DNA of 64,000 bases, from the NCBI GenBank assembly GCA_027490195.1, contig JAIXYN010000008.1, forward strand, positions 1 through 64,000. The letters are read 5' to 3'. This document shows, in pieces, positions 45,148 through 53,320 of the stretch. Position numbers and translations under genes: made by a program. Within the stretch, counting starts at the first letter, position 1, and each line of letters starts with the position of its first letter. The notes beneath the pieces were generated by a model. That model made no database searches. It was not told the DNA's origin and saw only the letters and a list, made by a program, of their open reading frames with translations. This DNA comes from Verrucomicrobiaceae bacterium. GTDB lineage: Bacteria > Verrucomicrobiota > Verrucomicrobiia > Verrucomicrobiales > Verrucomicrobiaceae.

Positions 45148-45906
45148 ATGCTTACCAAACGCATCATCCCTTGTCTCGACGTGAAGGAAGGTCGTGTCGT
45201 GAAAGGCACGAAGTTCCTGCAACTGCGTGACGCTGGCGATCCGGTGGAGTGTGCGCAGGTGTACAATGCGCAGGGGGCGGACGAGCTCGTCTTTCTGGAC
45301 ATCACGGCGAGCCATGAGGAGCGCAAGACGATGGTGGATGTGGTGGCACGCACTGCGGCGAGCTGTTTCATGCCGCTGACCGTGGGTGGTGGCATCCGCA
45401 CCGTGGCGGACATGCGCGAGATGCTGCTGGCCGGAGCGGACAAGGTGGGGATCAATACGGCGGCGGTGAAGACGCCGCAGGTGATTGATGAGGCAGCGAA
45501 TGCGTTTGGCTGCCAGTGCCTGGTGGTGGCGATCGATGCGAAGCGCAATGCGCATGGCTCATGGACGGTTTACACGCATGGCGGCCGCAATGCGACGGAG
45601 CTGGATGCGGTGGAATGGGCCGCAGAGGTGTGCCGACGCGGTGCCGGTGAGATTTTGCTGACGAGCATGGACTCGGATGGCACGAAGAATGGCTATGACA
45701 TCGGGCTGACCAAAGCGGTGAGCGAGGCGGTGACGATTCCGGTGATCGCCAGCGGTGGCGCAGGGAACATTGACCACATGGTGGATGTCTTGAGAGACGG
45801 GAAAGCGGATGCGGTGCTGGCGGCGAGCATTTTCCACTTTGGTGAGTACACCGTGGGGGATGTGAAGAAGTATCTGGGGGCGCGTGGGGTGCCGGTGAGG
45901 CTGTAG
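45148..45906 (+). CDS. hisF: Imidazole glycerol phosphate synthase, cyclase subunit
   Basis: 252 aa. It closes the imidazole ring in histidine biosynthesis, using ammonia from HisH to convert PRFAR to IGP and [25 protein letters not shown] places catalytic Asp11 at the expected position, and the VVAIDAKRN strand carries the second catalytic Asp (about 130). [43 protein letters not shown] and VIASGGAGN are all standard HisF phosphate-binding motifs. The C-terminal [13 protein letters not shown] is complete. No other his gene is in the window, so it is not part of a his operon here. Confidence 0.96.
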   Translation: MLTKRIIPCLDVKEGRVVKGTKFLQLRDAGDPVECAQVYNAQGADELVFLDITASHEERKTMVDVVARTAASCFMPLTVGGGIRTVADMREMLLAGADKVGINTAAVKTPQVIDEAANAFGCQCLVVAIDAKRNAHGSWTVYTHGGRNATELDAVEWAAEVCRRGAGEILLTSMDSDGTKNGYDIGLTKAVSEAVTIPVIASGGAGNIDHMVDVLRDGKADAVLAASIFHFGEYTVGDVKKYLGARGVPVRL

Positions 45907-45950
45907 GAAGCGGGGCTTGCCTGGAGATGGTGAAGGCATAGTCTTGCATC

Positions 45951-46163
45951 ATGAGTCTCGAGCATTTCCCCGAACTGGCACGGTTGCCGAAAAGGAAGCG
46001 AATGCAGCTGGCTGACGAGTTGTGGCTTTCCTGTATGGATGACCGCAGCAAGACGCCGAAGTGGCATCAAGAGACTTTGGAACAGCGGTGGAGTGCTTAT
46101 CGCTGCGGCAAGGTGAAACGCATTTCACTGAAGGAACTTGAATGTCGTCTCGCCAAGCGGTGA
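45951..46163 (+). CDS. Addiction-module component, TIGR02574-like antitoxin candidate
   Basis: A 70-aa small charged protein. ARLPKRKRMQLADELWLSC, a helix, then a WHQETLEQRWSAY segment and a closing basic stretch match the layout of the short TIGR02574 (putative addiction module) proteins, with L..EK..L.EELW near the start and a W..E...R...Y region after it. Members usually precede a ParE/RelE-type toxin with overlapping frames. Here the only overlapping downstream frame (46142-46297, 51 aa) does not look like such a toxin. It may be an orphan antitoxin or half of a decayed pair. Confidence 0.7.
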   Translation: MSLEHFPELARLPKRKRMQLADELWLSCMDDRSKTPKWHQETLEQRWSAYRCGKVKRISLKELECRLAKR

Positions 46164-46297
46164 AGAAACAGTTCGTCGAATTTTTGGAGCTATGGGAGGT
46201 TGTATCGCGCAAATGCGTGGCGGTGCGCATTGCAGACGCTGCTGGTGAGCATTGGATGTGGCGGAGTGCTGGGTTTGCTTCCCGGTGTGATGGCTGA
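46142..46297 (+). CDS. Short overlapping ORF after the antitoxin-like gene (51 aa)
   Basis: ATG at 46142, overlapping the antitoxin-like gene by 22 bp. It encodes MSSRQAVKKQFVEFLELWEV and ends in a region that overlaps a partial REP-like sequence (GGCGGAGTGCTG, near 46257). The position is right for a toxin, but length and sequence are not those of a RelE/ParE protein. It may be a chance ORF or a truncated remnant. Confidence 0.2.
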   Translation: MSSRQAVKKQFVEFLELWEVVSRKCVAVRIADAAGEHWMWRSAGFASRCDG

Positions 46298-46299
46298 TA

Positions 46300-46363
46300 C
46301 CCAGGGGAGCACTCGCTAAAGCTCGGCACCCCTGGGCTGAAATACGGAAGGCCGTTGGCCTTC
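46300..46363. repeat. Two adjacent REP-like hairpins
   Basis: The first stem is CCCAGGGG (46300-46307)/CCCCTGGG (46329-46336) around a 21-base loop. The second is GAAGGCC (46347-46353)/GGCCTTC (46357-46363) with loop GTT. They lie in the roughly 170-bp gap after the antitoxin-like gene and its overlapping ORF and before the TIM-barrel gene. They may end the upstream transcript. Confidence 0.55.
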
Positions 46364-46470
46364 AAGACAGGTCTGGAATTCACGCGCACGGATTGAAGAT
46401 TCGTCTGGCGCGGGTAGAAGCGGTGATTCTCTGCTTGGAATCTTGCGGGGTGTCCGTGTAGGATTTGGGA

Positions 46471-47370
46471 ATGACTCCAACCCACCTCTCGCGTCGCCAG
46501 TTCGGAACTCTTGCCAGTGTCAGTGCCATCGCGGCGATGCTGCGGACGCAGATTGAAGCGGCGGACAAGGCGGCGGCTGGTGGCAAGGTGAGACACTCGG
46601 TTTGCAAGTGGTGCTACAAGGATATTCCGTTGGAGGATTTTTGTGTGGCAGCGAAGGAGATCGGGCTGGAGTCGGTGGAGCTGCTGAATCCGGAGGATTT
46701 TGCTACGGTGAAGAAGCATGGGCTGCACTGCGCGATGGTGAGCTATCCCACGATTGAAGCGCCGGGCGGCGTGAAGCTGGGACCGATCCCCAAGGGGTGG
46801 AACCGCGTGGAGCATCATGACCTGCTGGTGCAGGCGTATGAGCCGCTGCTGCAGACGAGCGCGGAGGCGGGATTTAAGCAGGTGATCTGCTTCAGCGGGA
46901 ATCGTGATGGCATGAATGACGAGCAGGGACTGGAGAACTGCGCGAAGGGGCTGCAGCGTCTGATGCCGCTGTGTGAAAAGCTGGGAGTGACGCTGGTGAT
47001 GGAACTGCTGAACAGCAAGGTGAACCACCCTGACTACATGTGCGACCACAGCGCGTGGGGCGTGGCCTTGTGCAAGAAGATCGGCTCGCCGCACTTCAAA
47101 CTGCTGTATGACATCTACCACATGCAGATCATGGAGGGCGATGTGATCGCGACGATCCAGCGGGATCATGAGTACTTTGCGCATTATCACACGGGCGGTG
47201 TTCCCGGACGCGCTGAGATTGATGAGACGCAGGAGCTGAATTATCCGGCGATCATCAAGGCGATTCAGGAGACGGGATATACCGGATATCTGGGGCAGGA
47301 GTTCATTCCGAAGCGGGCGGACAAGCTCGCGTCGCTGAAGCAGGGGGTGCAGATTTGTACGGTGGCGTAG
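46471..47370 (+). CDS. Tat-exported hydroxypyruvate isomerase-like TIM-barrel protein
   Basis: 299 aa from ATG 46471; an in-frame TTG two codons earlier is less likely. The N-terminus THLSRRQFGTLASVSAIAAM is a twin-arginine signal with the RRQF core, so a folded, probably cofactor- or metal-bearing protein is exported. The rest is a xylose-isomerase-like TIM barrel close to hydroxypyruvate isomerase (Hyi/OtnI family): CKWCYKDIPLEDFC, VELLNPEDF, CFSGNRDGMNDEQGLENC, VMELLNSKVNHPDYMC, LLYDIYHMQIMEGD and TGYLGQEFIPKR carry the usual Glu/Asp/His/Glu metal residues. Such Tat-tagged members are frequent in Planctomycetes/Verrucomicrobia and their substrates are mostly unknown. Confidence 0.88.
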   Translation: MTPTHLSRRQFGTLASVSAIAAMLRTQIEAADKAAAGGKVRHSVCKWCYKDIPLEDFCVAAKEIGLESVELLNPEDFATVKKHGLHCAMVSYPTIEAPGGVKLGPIPKGWNRVEHHDLLVQAYEPLLQTSAEAGFKQVICFSGNRDGMNDEQGLENCAKGLQRLMPLCEKLGVTLVMELLNSKVNHPDYMCDHSAWGVALCKKIGSPHFKLLYDIYHMQIMEGDVIATIQRDHEYFAHYHTGGVPGRAEIDETQELNYPAIIKAIQETGYTGYLGQEFIPKRADKLASLKQGVQICTVA

Positions 47371-47421
47371 TGTGCGCACCATGCGCATTCCTGTGGTCAG
47401 CGAACTGCATCACGACAAGCC

Positions 47422-47799
47422 ATGCTTCATCATCTCTCCTTCGCCGTCACAGACCTCTCCAGATCCGGGGCCTTCTATGATGCCGTGCTGGCCCCGCTGG
47501 GGTATGGGCGGGTGTGGGAGGATCAGACCTTTGTGGGGTATGGCACGGAGCCGGGGAAGGATGTGTTTGCGCTGAAGCTGAGGCCGGGGAATGCGGGGGT
47601 GCCGGGGGATGGTTTTCATGTGGCCTTTGCCGCGCCATCACGTGAGGCGGTGGGTGCGTTTTATGAGGCCGCGCTGGCGTATGGGGGCACGGATAACGGC
47701 GGCGCGGGACTGCACCCGGAATATGGGCCGGGGTATTTTGCAGCGTTCGTGATGGATCCGGATGGGTATCGGATCGAGGCGGTGATCTGTGGAGAGTAG
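47422..47799 (+). CDS. VOC-superfamily (glyoxalase/bleomycin-resistance fold) protein
   Basis: 125 aa. MLHHLSFAVTDLSRSGAFYD is the first beta-alpha-beta unit, with His near the start as metal ligand. A GDGFHVAFAAPSREAVGAFY second unit follows, then the closing YFAAFVMDPDGYRIEAV with the conserved DPDG-x-x-IE ending and Glu ligand. This is the common small VOC family related to lactoylglutathione lyase. The substrate is unknown. It starts 51 bp after the TIM-barrel gene and may be co-transcribed; it converges with the L,D-transpeptidase gene. Confidence 0.87.
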   Translation: MLHHLSFAVTDLSRSGAFYDAVLAPLGYGRVWEDQTFVGYGTEPGKDVFALKLRPGNAGVPGDGFHVAFAAPSREAVGAFYEAALAYGGTDNGGAGLHPEYGPGYFAAFVMDPDGYRIEAVICGE

Positions 47800-47853
47800 T
47801 CCGCTGACACCCTGAGCATCGCTACCCGTTCCATGGGACTACCGGAACTGCCA

Positions 47854-48516
47854 TTAAGGCACAACCTTCACAGGCGTGCCGACGGAGGAGTGACGGTAAA
47901 AGATCTCGGCCATGCGCTGGGGGAGGCGGATGCAGCCGTGAGAGGCGGGGTAGCCGGGGAGGTAGCCTTCGTGCATGCCGATGGCGCCGGTGATGCGCAT
48001 GAAGTAGGGCATTCTGGCCGGGTCAAACAAGGCACCGGGCGGGCGCGAATCTTTGCGTACGTCGATCTCGCGCTTGAGGACGGTGCCGTCCTTGCTGACG
48101 TAGTCGCCGAACAAGGAGGAGGCGTGATCAATGTCTTTCTCTGTGACGGAGAAACTGCCCGCCTTGGTGGCCATGCCTTCACGCCCCGAGGAAATCGGCG
48201 AGACGCCGGCAAGCTGGCCGCCTTTGTAAAAGTAGATTTTCTGCTCGCTCAGACGGATCAGCATGCTCGGAGAGCCGGTCATGGAGTCGCCGTGCCACTC
48301 GCCCACATCACATGCGGGGGGTGCCGTTCGCGAAGCATTCGGTGCCCGGGTTCTTTTGTACACCGGGACTCTTTCAATCCAGAAGGCGCCTGTGCCGGGG
48401 ATCGGGTGGCGGACTTCGACTACATTTGAGCAAGACATCAGGCTGACCGAAACCAACAGCAGCACGCAGCACACGGCACCACGACGCAGACAATGTTCAT
48501 GGGATGACAAGTTCAC
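47854..48516 (-). CDS. L,D-transpeptidase (YkuD) lipoprotein
   Basis: 220 aa from a GTG at 48514-48516 (the long frame reaching 49308 is an antisense extension over the ABC-F gene and is rejected). The start gives NLSSHEHCLRRGAVCCVLLL followed by lipobox LMSC (Cys29), so it is membrane-anchored by lipid. The catalytic domain has MLIRLSEQKIYFYKGGQ, an SSGREGMATKAGSFSVTEK strand region and the YkuD motif SHGCIRLP, with His193 and catalytic Cys195. It forms 3-3 crosslinks in peptidoglycan or attaches proteins to it. A TTG two codons downstream (48510) could also serve as start. Confidence 0.88.
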   Translation of the reverse strand: MNLSSHEHCLRRGAVCCVLLLVSVSLMSCSNVVEVRHPIPGTGAFWIERVPVYKRTRAPNASRTAPPACDVGEWHGDSMTGSPSMLIRLSEQKIYFYKGGQLAGVSPISSGREGMATKAGSFSVTEKDIDHASSLFGDYVSKDGTVLKREIDVRKDSRPPGALFDPARMPYFMRITGAIGMHEGYLPGYPASHGCIRLPQRMAEIFYRHSSVGTPVKVVP

Positions 48517-48583
48517 GCTGCCGGGTAAAACACAGCCCCCTTGTGCTGGCAACCGATTTCGCGGCAGCAAGCGTTCTACATGG

Positions 48584-50443
48584 CTACTTTGTGTCCACTG
48601 GCACCAGTTTCTCCAGTTCCTCCGTGGCTTTTTCCCACTCGGAGGTGAATTTGGGGATCTTGGTTTCGACGGCTTCGAGTTCGGCGCTGAGGACGCGGAA
48701 CTGGGCGGCGTCTGCATAGGTGGCTTCTTCCTGGAGGAGATTGACGATCTCGTGCTTGCGCTTGTCGAGGGTGGCGAGTTCCTGCTCGATTTTGAAGATG
48801 CGGAGATCGAGCTCCTTTTTGGCTTTGCTGTAGGCATTGCGGGCATCGGCTTCGGCACGGCGCTGCTGCTTGCTTTTGGCCTCTTTCGGCGCGGAAGCGG
48901 CGCTGTAGGAAGTGGGCTGGGCGTTGTGCAGGGTGGCGGTGAGGGCCTCGCGGGCGGAGCCAGCCTTGGACTTGTCGAGGTAGTACTGGTAGTCGCCAGC
49001 GTAGGGGGTGATGACGCCGGCGCTGACGTGGAGGACGTGTTTGGCCATTTGGCGGATGAAGTGCACGTCATGGCTGATGAAGACGAGGGTACCTTCGTAT
49101 TGAGCGAGCGCGCCGATGAGCGCATCGATGCTGCCCATGTCGAGATGGGTGGTGGGCTCATCCATGAGGAGGAAGTTTGGCGGATCGAGCAGGAGGCGCA
49201 CGAGGACGAGGCGTGATTTTTCCCCCCCGCTAAGGACGCCGACTGGCTTGAACACGTCGTCACCATGAAACAGGAAGGAGCCGAGGAGGGTGCGGCACAT
49301 GTTTTCACCGGGACGGCTTGGCAGATCCATGGCGGACTGCAGGACGGTGTGCTTCATGTTGAGCACATCGCCGCGATACTGGGCGAAGTAGCCGAGTTTG
49401 ACGTTGTGGCCGAGCTCGCGCACACCGGCCTGAGGGGTGAGCGCTCCGGCGAGGAGTTTGAGCAGGGTGGATTTGCCAGCGCCGTTGGGCCCGACGAGGA
49501 CGGTGCACTGGCCGCGCTCGATTTCGAGATCGAGGCCGGTGTAAACGGGCTGGGTGCCGTAGGCGAAATCCACGTCCTTCACGCGGATGACGCGCTGGCC
49601 GCTGCGGGGTGGCTGCGGGAAGCGGAACTTGACGGTCTTGGCATCGGCCACGGGGGCATCGACTTTTTCGATGCGGTCGATCATCTTGGCCTTGTCCTGA
49701 GCACGGGAGGCGAAGTTGGCCTTGGCTTTAAATTTGTCCACCCAGGCCTGCATCTTGGCGAGCTCGCGCTGCTGGTTGTCGTAGGCGCCTTGGAGCTGCT
49801 CCATGCGTGCGGCTTTTTCGCGGGTGTAATCGTCGTAGTTGCCGGTGTAACGAGTGATCTTGCTGTGGGCGACTTCGAGGATGCTGTCGCAGAGGGCGTT
49901 GAGGAATTCGCGGTCGTGCGAAATCATGAGGATGGCACCCGGGTAGCTCTGGAGGTAGCTCTGGAACCAGATGAGGGATTCGAGGTCGAGGTGGTTGGTC
50001 GGCTCATCAAGCATCAGCAAATCGGGCTCTTGCACCAGAAGGCGGGCAAGGTGGGCGCGCATAACCCAACCACCGCTGAGGGTGCGGGCATTGCGCTCGA
50101 AGTCGGACTCGCGAAACGCGAGGCCGCTGAGGATGCGCTTGGCCTTGGGCTCGATCTCCCAGCGCTGATGTTCTTCCACATGGCCTGTGGCGAGCTCCAG
50201 CACGGTCACATCATCGATGGGAGCGCTTTCCTGAGGCAGGAAGCCGAAGGTGATGCCACGCTCCATGACCACCTGGCCATCGTCCGGGACGGTGTCACGC
50301 AGCAGCAGGGAGAAGAGCGTGGATTTGCCGGCGCCATTGGGGCCGATCAGACCGATTTTTTCGCCACGATTGATGTGAAACGACACCTGGCTGAACAGAG
50401 TGCGGCCGGCGTAAGTTTTGCTGACATTGGAAACGGAGAGCAT
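48584..50443 (-). CDS. ABC-F family ATP-binding protein (Uup/EttA-like)
   Basis: A 619-aa soluble twin-ATPase, started at ATG 50441-50443 (MLSVSNVSKTYAGRTLF); the longer frame to 50632 runs into the divergent PQQ gene. The two Walker A motifs are GPNGAGKST (residues 34-42 and again in the second half). Signature sequences are LSGGWVMRAHLARLL and LSGGEKSRLVLVRLL, with Walker B LLMLDEPTNHLD and FLLMDEPTTHLD. The linker between domains (YDDYTREKAARMEQLQGAYD through FASRAQDKAKMIDRIEK) is the ABC-F interdomain arm that reaches the ribosome. A C-terminal coiled coil (KKELDLRIFKIEQELATLDK) is present. ABC-F proteins act in translation or antibiotic resistance; the subtype is not settled. Confidence 0.93.
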   Translation of the reverse strand: MLSVSNVSKTYAGRTLFSQVSFHINRGEKIGLIGPNGAGKSTLFSLLLRDTVPDDGQVVMERGITFGFLPQESAPIDDVTVLELATGHVEEHQRWEIEPKAKRILSGLAFRESDFERNARTLSGGWVMRAHLARLLVQEPDLLMLDEPTNHLDLESLIWFQSYLQSYPGAILMISHDREFLNALCDSILEVAHSKITRYTGNYDDYTREKAARMEQLQGAYDNQQRELAKMQAWVDKFKAKANFASRAQDKAKMIDRIEKVDAPVADAKTVKFRFPQPPRSGQRVIRVKDVDFAYGTQPVYTGLDLEIERGQCTVLVGPNGAGKSTLLKLLAGALTPQAGVRELGHNVKLGYFAQYRGDVLNMKHTVLQSAMDLPSRPGENMCRTLLGSFLFHGDDVFKPVGVLSGGEKSRLVLVRLLLDPPNFLLMDEPTTHLDMGSIDALIGALAQYEGTLVFISHDVHFIRQMAKHVLHVSAGVITPYAGDYQYYLDKSKAGSAREALTATLHNAQPTSYSAASAPKEAKSKQQRRAEADARNAYSKAKKELDLRIFKIEQELATLDKRKHEIVNLLQEEATYADAAQFRVLSAELEAVETKIPKFTSEWEKATEELEKLVPVDTK

Positions 50444-50561
50444 GAGGGAAAGGGGGCGTCCACTGTGGCGATGAATTGCGAAGTGTCGAGGGCGCAGGCA
50501 ATGTGCTTCCGAATCGGAGAAAACGATAAAGACGACGGCGGCGGGCGTTTGGCTTCTCTGC

Positions 50562-51842
50562 ATGCACTCTTCCCGGCTCCTCATCGCATTATTGGGCTCG
50601 CTCTCAGCGAGCGTGGCGTTTTCAGCAGACACAACTACCGCGACACCGGGCTGGCATCAGTTTCGCGGGCCGAATCGTGACGGAATCTCGACAGAAACCG
50701 GATTGCTCAAATCCTGGCCTACGGAAGGACCCAAGCTGCTGTGGGAGATCAAAGGCGCGGGTGGCGGCATGGGATCTGTGACGGTGGGCAAGGGGCGCGT
50801 GTTTGTGGTGGGAAACCGCAAGGAGGGTGTGTGTCTTACGGCCTTTGATCTGACGACGCAGAAGGAAGTGTGGAGCACGGTGGTCAGTGACAAGCGTGAC
50901 CAGCCGAATGGCGCGCCGACCTTTGATGGAGAACGGCTGTATTCCGTGAGCAAGGACGGCATCCTGGCCTGCTGCGATGCAGAGAGTGGCGAGCTGCTGT
51001 GGCGCAAGAGCTACACGGCGGATCTGGGCGGGCTGATCATGAGCGGCTGGGGTTTCAGCGAGTCACCGCTCGTCGATGGCGATCTCGTAATCGGCGTGCC
51101 GGGTGGCAATGACTGCATCGTGGCCGCGATGGACAAGAAAACCGGCGAGGTGAAGTGGAAATCCGCGCTGCCAGCCGATGTGGGCACGCGTGGCAAGGAT
51201 GGCGCGGGCTACACCGGCGTGGTGATCTCCAATGGCGGCGGAGTGAAGCAGTACATCACACTGGCGGGCCGCGGCCTTGTCAGCGTAAGGGCCAGCGATG
51301 GCAAAACGTTGTGGACCTACAATGCCGTGGCCAATGGCACGGCGAACATCCCCACGCCGCTGGTGTGGGATGATTATGTCTTCACGTCCTCAGGTTACGG
51401 CACGGGCGCAGCGCTGCTCCAGCTCAAGAAGGACGGCGATGGTGTCACCGCCGAAGAGAAGTATTTCCTCAAACCAGGCACGTTTCAGAACCACCACGGC
51501 GGCATGGTGCGCATCGGCGACTACATTTATGCGGGCAGCGGTCACAACAACGGCATCCCGGTTTGTCTTGAATGGAAAACCGGCAAAATCGTGTGGGAGC
51601 AGAGCGAGCGTCCCGGCCGCGAAAGCGCGGCGGTCGTGAGCGCGGAAGGCGAACTGTACTTCCGCTGGCAAGACGGCACGATGGGCCTCATTGAGGCAAC
51701 ACCTGCTGGTTACAAACTGCAGGGTACTTTTAAACTGCCCGCCGTGAAAGGCCCAAGCTGGCCGCATCCCAGCATTCATGAGAAGAAGCTGATCATCCGC
51801 GCCCAGGACCAGATCTTTTGCTATGATTTGGCGGCGCGGTGA
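50562..51842 (+). CDS. Exported PQQ-type beta-propeller protein
   Basis: 426 aa with signal peptide (MHSSRLLIALLGSLSASVAFSA). WHQFRGPNRDGISTETGLLK is the hallmark opening of planctomycete/verrucomicrobial PQQ-like propellers, followed by repeated blades with W-x-x-x and GxVxVGKGRVFVVGN patterns (PQQ_2/BamB-like). Blades contain AFDLTTQKEVWS, CDAESGELLWRKSY, AMDKKTGEVKWKS and ASDGKTLWTYNAV. Without the Asp/Glu and Cys-Cys active-site features of true PQQ dehydrogenases being evident, it may be a structural or cofactor-free propeller. It is divergent from the ABC-F gene, with 118 bp between them. Confidence 0.85.
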   Translation: MHSSRLLIALLGSLSASVAFSADTTTATPGWHQFRGPNRDGISTETGLLKSWPTEGPKLLWEIKGAGGGMGSVTVGKGRVFVVGNRKEGVCLTAFDLTTQKEVWSTVVSDKRDQPNGAPTFDGERLYSVSKDGILACCDAESGELLWRKSYTADLGGLIMSGWGFSESPLVDGDLVIGVPGGNDCIVAAMDKKTGEVKWKSALPADVGTRGKDGAGYTGVVISNGGGVKQYITLAGRGLVSVRASDGKTLWTYNAVANGTANIPTPLVWDDYVFTSSGYGTGAALLQLKKDGDGVTAEEKYFLKPGTFQNHHGGMVRIGDYIYAGSGHNNGIPVCLEWKTGKIVWEQSERPGRESAAVVSAEGELYFRWQDGTMGLIEATPAGYKLQGTFKLPAVKGPSWPHPSIHEKKLIIRAQDQIFCYDLAAR

Positions 51843-51948
51843 GGGCATTGATTTGCGTCGTGTCGAGTGCGTAGGCGAGGATGCCGCGCGTTGCTGAGAA
51901 AATGCGGGCTTGGCAAAGCGGTTCGGCGGGTATTATCCCCATTCCATG

Positions 51949-53256
51949 ATGAGATTCCTTTTTACCCTGGTTTTCGGCCTGCTGGTTGTCACGACTGCGA
52001 TGCATGCCAATGGGGGTGGGTATTCGAAAGGCGTCGTTTCGACGTCGGCTTTTCAGCCGATCGGTGTCGAGCAGGTGGAGATGCTGTCTGAGCTTTTGGA
52101 AATCAATCTGCACATCGAGTATGCCGACGTCCGGATTGAGTATGTGCTGCACAATCCGGGGAAGAAGGTGACGGTGGAGTGCGGGTTTCCGGCGGTGTTT
52201 GACAACCCTGGAGGGTATCCGCCGCCGCTGGCCCCGGGACAACGTGCGACACCGCGCAAGCCGCAGGAGCTGGAGGCGTTTTCCCTGCTCGCCGATGGGA
52301 AGGCAATCGCGGCGAAAGTGACTGAAGACGAGGCAGTTGTTCCGGGTTTCAGCGTGCGCAAGATTGCATCCTGGCATGTGGTGAAGATCCCTTTTGCAGA
52401 AGGTCAGACGCGGCACATCCAGGTGAGCTACCGAAACCCTTATCACATCTCCTTTCATTCCGTTTCTGAGGACTGGACTCGGACGGCCCCCAGCCTGACG
52501 TATGCGTTTTCCGCCGCTGCGCTGTGGGCAGGGCCGATCAAGCAGGGCACGGTGATCGTCAACGCGACGTCTGTGGATCCGGAGAAGGTGCGGTTCAACC
52601 ATCCCAAGCGCTTTGCAGGAGAGAAGGGCACATGGAAGTGGTCGTTTGCCGATCTTGAACCCACGCTGGAGGATGATCTCGTCATTCAAACGCACCTGGA
52701 TGAGCATGGGTATAATGGAGGCTACCTCGCTGAGGGTGGCGAGTGGAAAGACGGCTCCCACAAGAATGCACGATGGATGATGAAGGCAGGATTTACCGCC
52801 ACAGCCTCGTCCTTCCTGAAGGAAGCGGATGGGACCGAACACAAGCCTGAAAATGTGGTGAGCTGGCTAAGAAGTTCAGCCTGGGTGGAAGGCCATCCCA
52901 GCGACGGAGTGGGTGAGTTCATCACCCTGACATTGAAAAAACCCGCCAAAGTAGGCCGCGTGAGAATTGTGAACGGTTTCGCCAGGTCCCGTGAACTCTA
53001 TGAGGCCAACAACCGCGTGATGATGCTCAAGGTCAGCGTCAATGATGGCAAGCCTTTCAATGTGGAGGTTCCAGATGAGTTTTTGCAGGAGGAACGTTTC
53101 TGGTTTGACCTGCCTGCAAACTCTGAGCTGGTGAAAACCGTCAAACTGGAAATCGCCGCGATCTATCCTGGCACCACTTACAGAGACACGGCCATCTCGA
53201 GTGTGGAACTGCTCGTACCACTGAACAAAACGCCCAAGATCCAGCCAGCACGATGA
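51949..53256 (+). CDS. Exported DUF4424-like protein with NADase-type glycan-binding-like C-terminal domain, paralogue 1
   Basis: About 435 aa from ATG 51949 (an adjacent ATG at 51946 is equivalent). Signal peptide MRFLFTLVFGLLVVTTAMHA. The N-terminal half (NGGGYSKGV, FQPIGVEQVEMLSELLEINLH, VRIEYVLHNPGKKVTVECGF) resembles DUF4424. The C-terminal 130 residues (SSAWVEGHPSDGVGEFITL, VRIVNGFARSRELYEANNRV, FDLPANSELVKTVKLEI) are the NADase-type glycan-binding/discoidin-like domain. It probably binds surface glycans; no enzyme site is seen. A close paralogue follows 64 bp downstream. Confidence 0.75.
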   Translation: MRFLFTLVFGLLVVTTAMHANGGGYSKGVVSTSAFQPIGVEQVEMLSELLEINLHIEYADVRIEYVLHNPGKKVTVECGFPAVFDNPGGYPPPLAPGQRATPRKPQELEAFSLLADGKAIAAKVTEDEAVVPGFSVRKIASWHVVKIPFAEGQTRHIQVSYRNPYHISFHSVSEDWTRTAPSLTYAFSAAALWAGPIKQGTVIVNATSVDPEKVRFNHPKRFAGEKGTWKWSFADLEPTLEDDLVIQTHLDEHGYNGGYLAEGGEWKDGSHKNARWMMKAGFTATASSFLKEADGTEHKPENVVSWLRSSAWVEGHPSDGVGEFITLTLKKPAKVGRVRIVNGFARSRELYEANNRVMMLKVSVNDGKPFNVEVPDEFLQEERFWFDLPANSELVKTVKLEIAAIYPGTTYRDTAISSVELLVPLNKTPKIQPAR

Positions 53257-53320
53257 AGGCGTGGCCAAGTATCATTGCCACAGCCGGGTGACTCGCCTCT
53301 ATGCATTTCCTTGTCCTTTC

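Noticed and set aside
46366-46376. An ACAGGTCT sequence resembling an IS630/MITE inner end
   Set aside because: Only the last few bases match; the rest of the 27-bp pattern (ATRCCA start) and any partner end are missing.
48517-49308. The upstream 264 codons of the 484-codon frame containing the L,D-transpeptidase
   Set aside because: They overlap the ABC-F gene in another frame and are Ser/Pro low-complexity. The lipoprotein signal begins at 48516.
49265-50680. A 471-codon plus-strand ORF over the ABC-F gene
   Set aside because: It is the antisense shadow of a gene with two complete Walker A/B sets.
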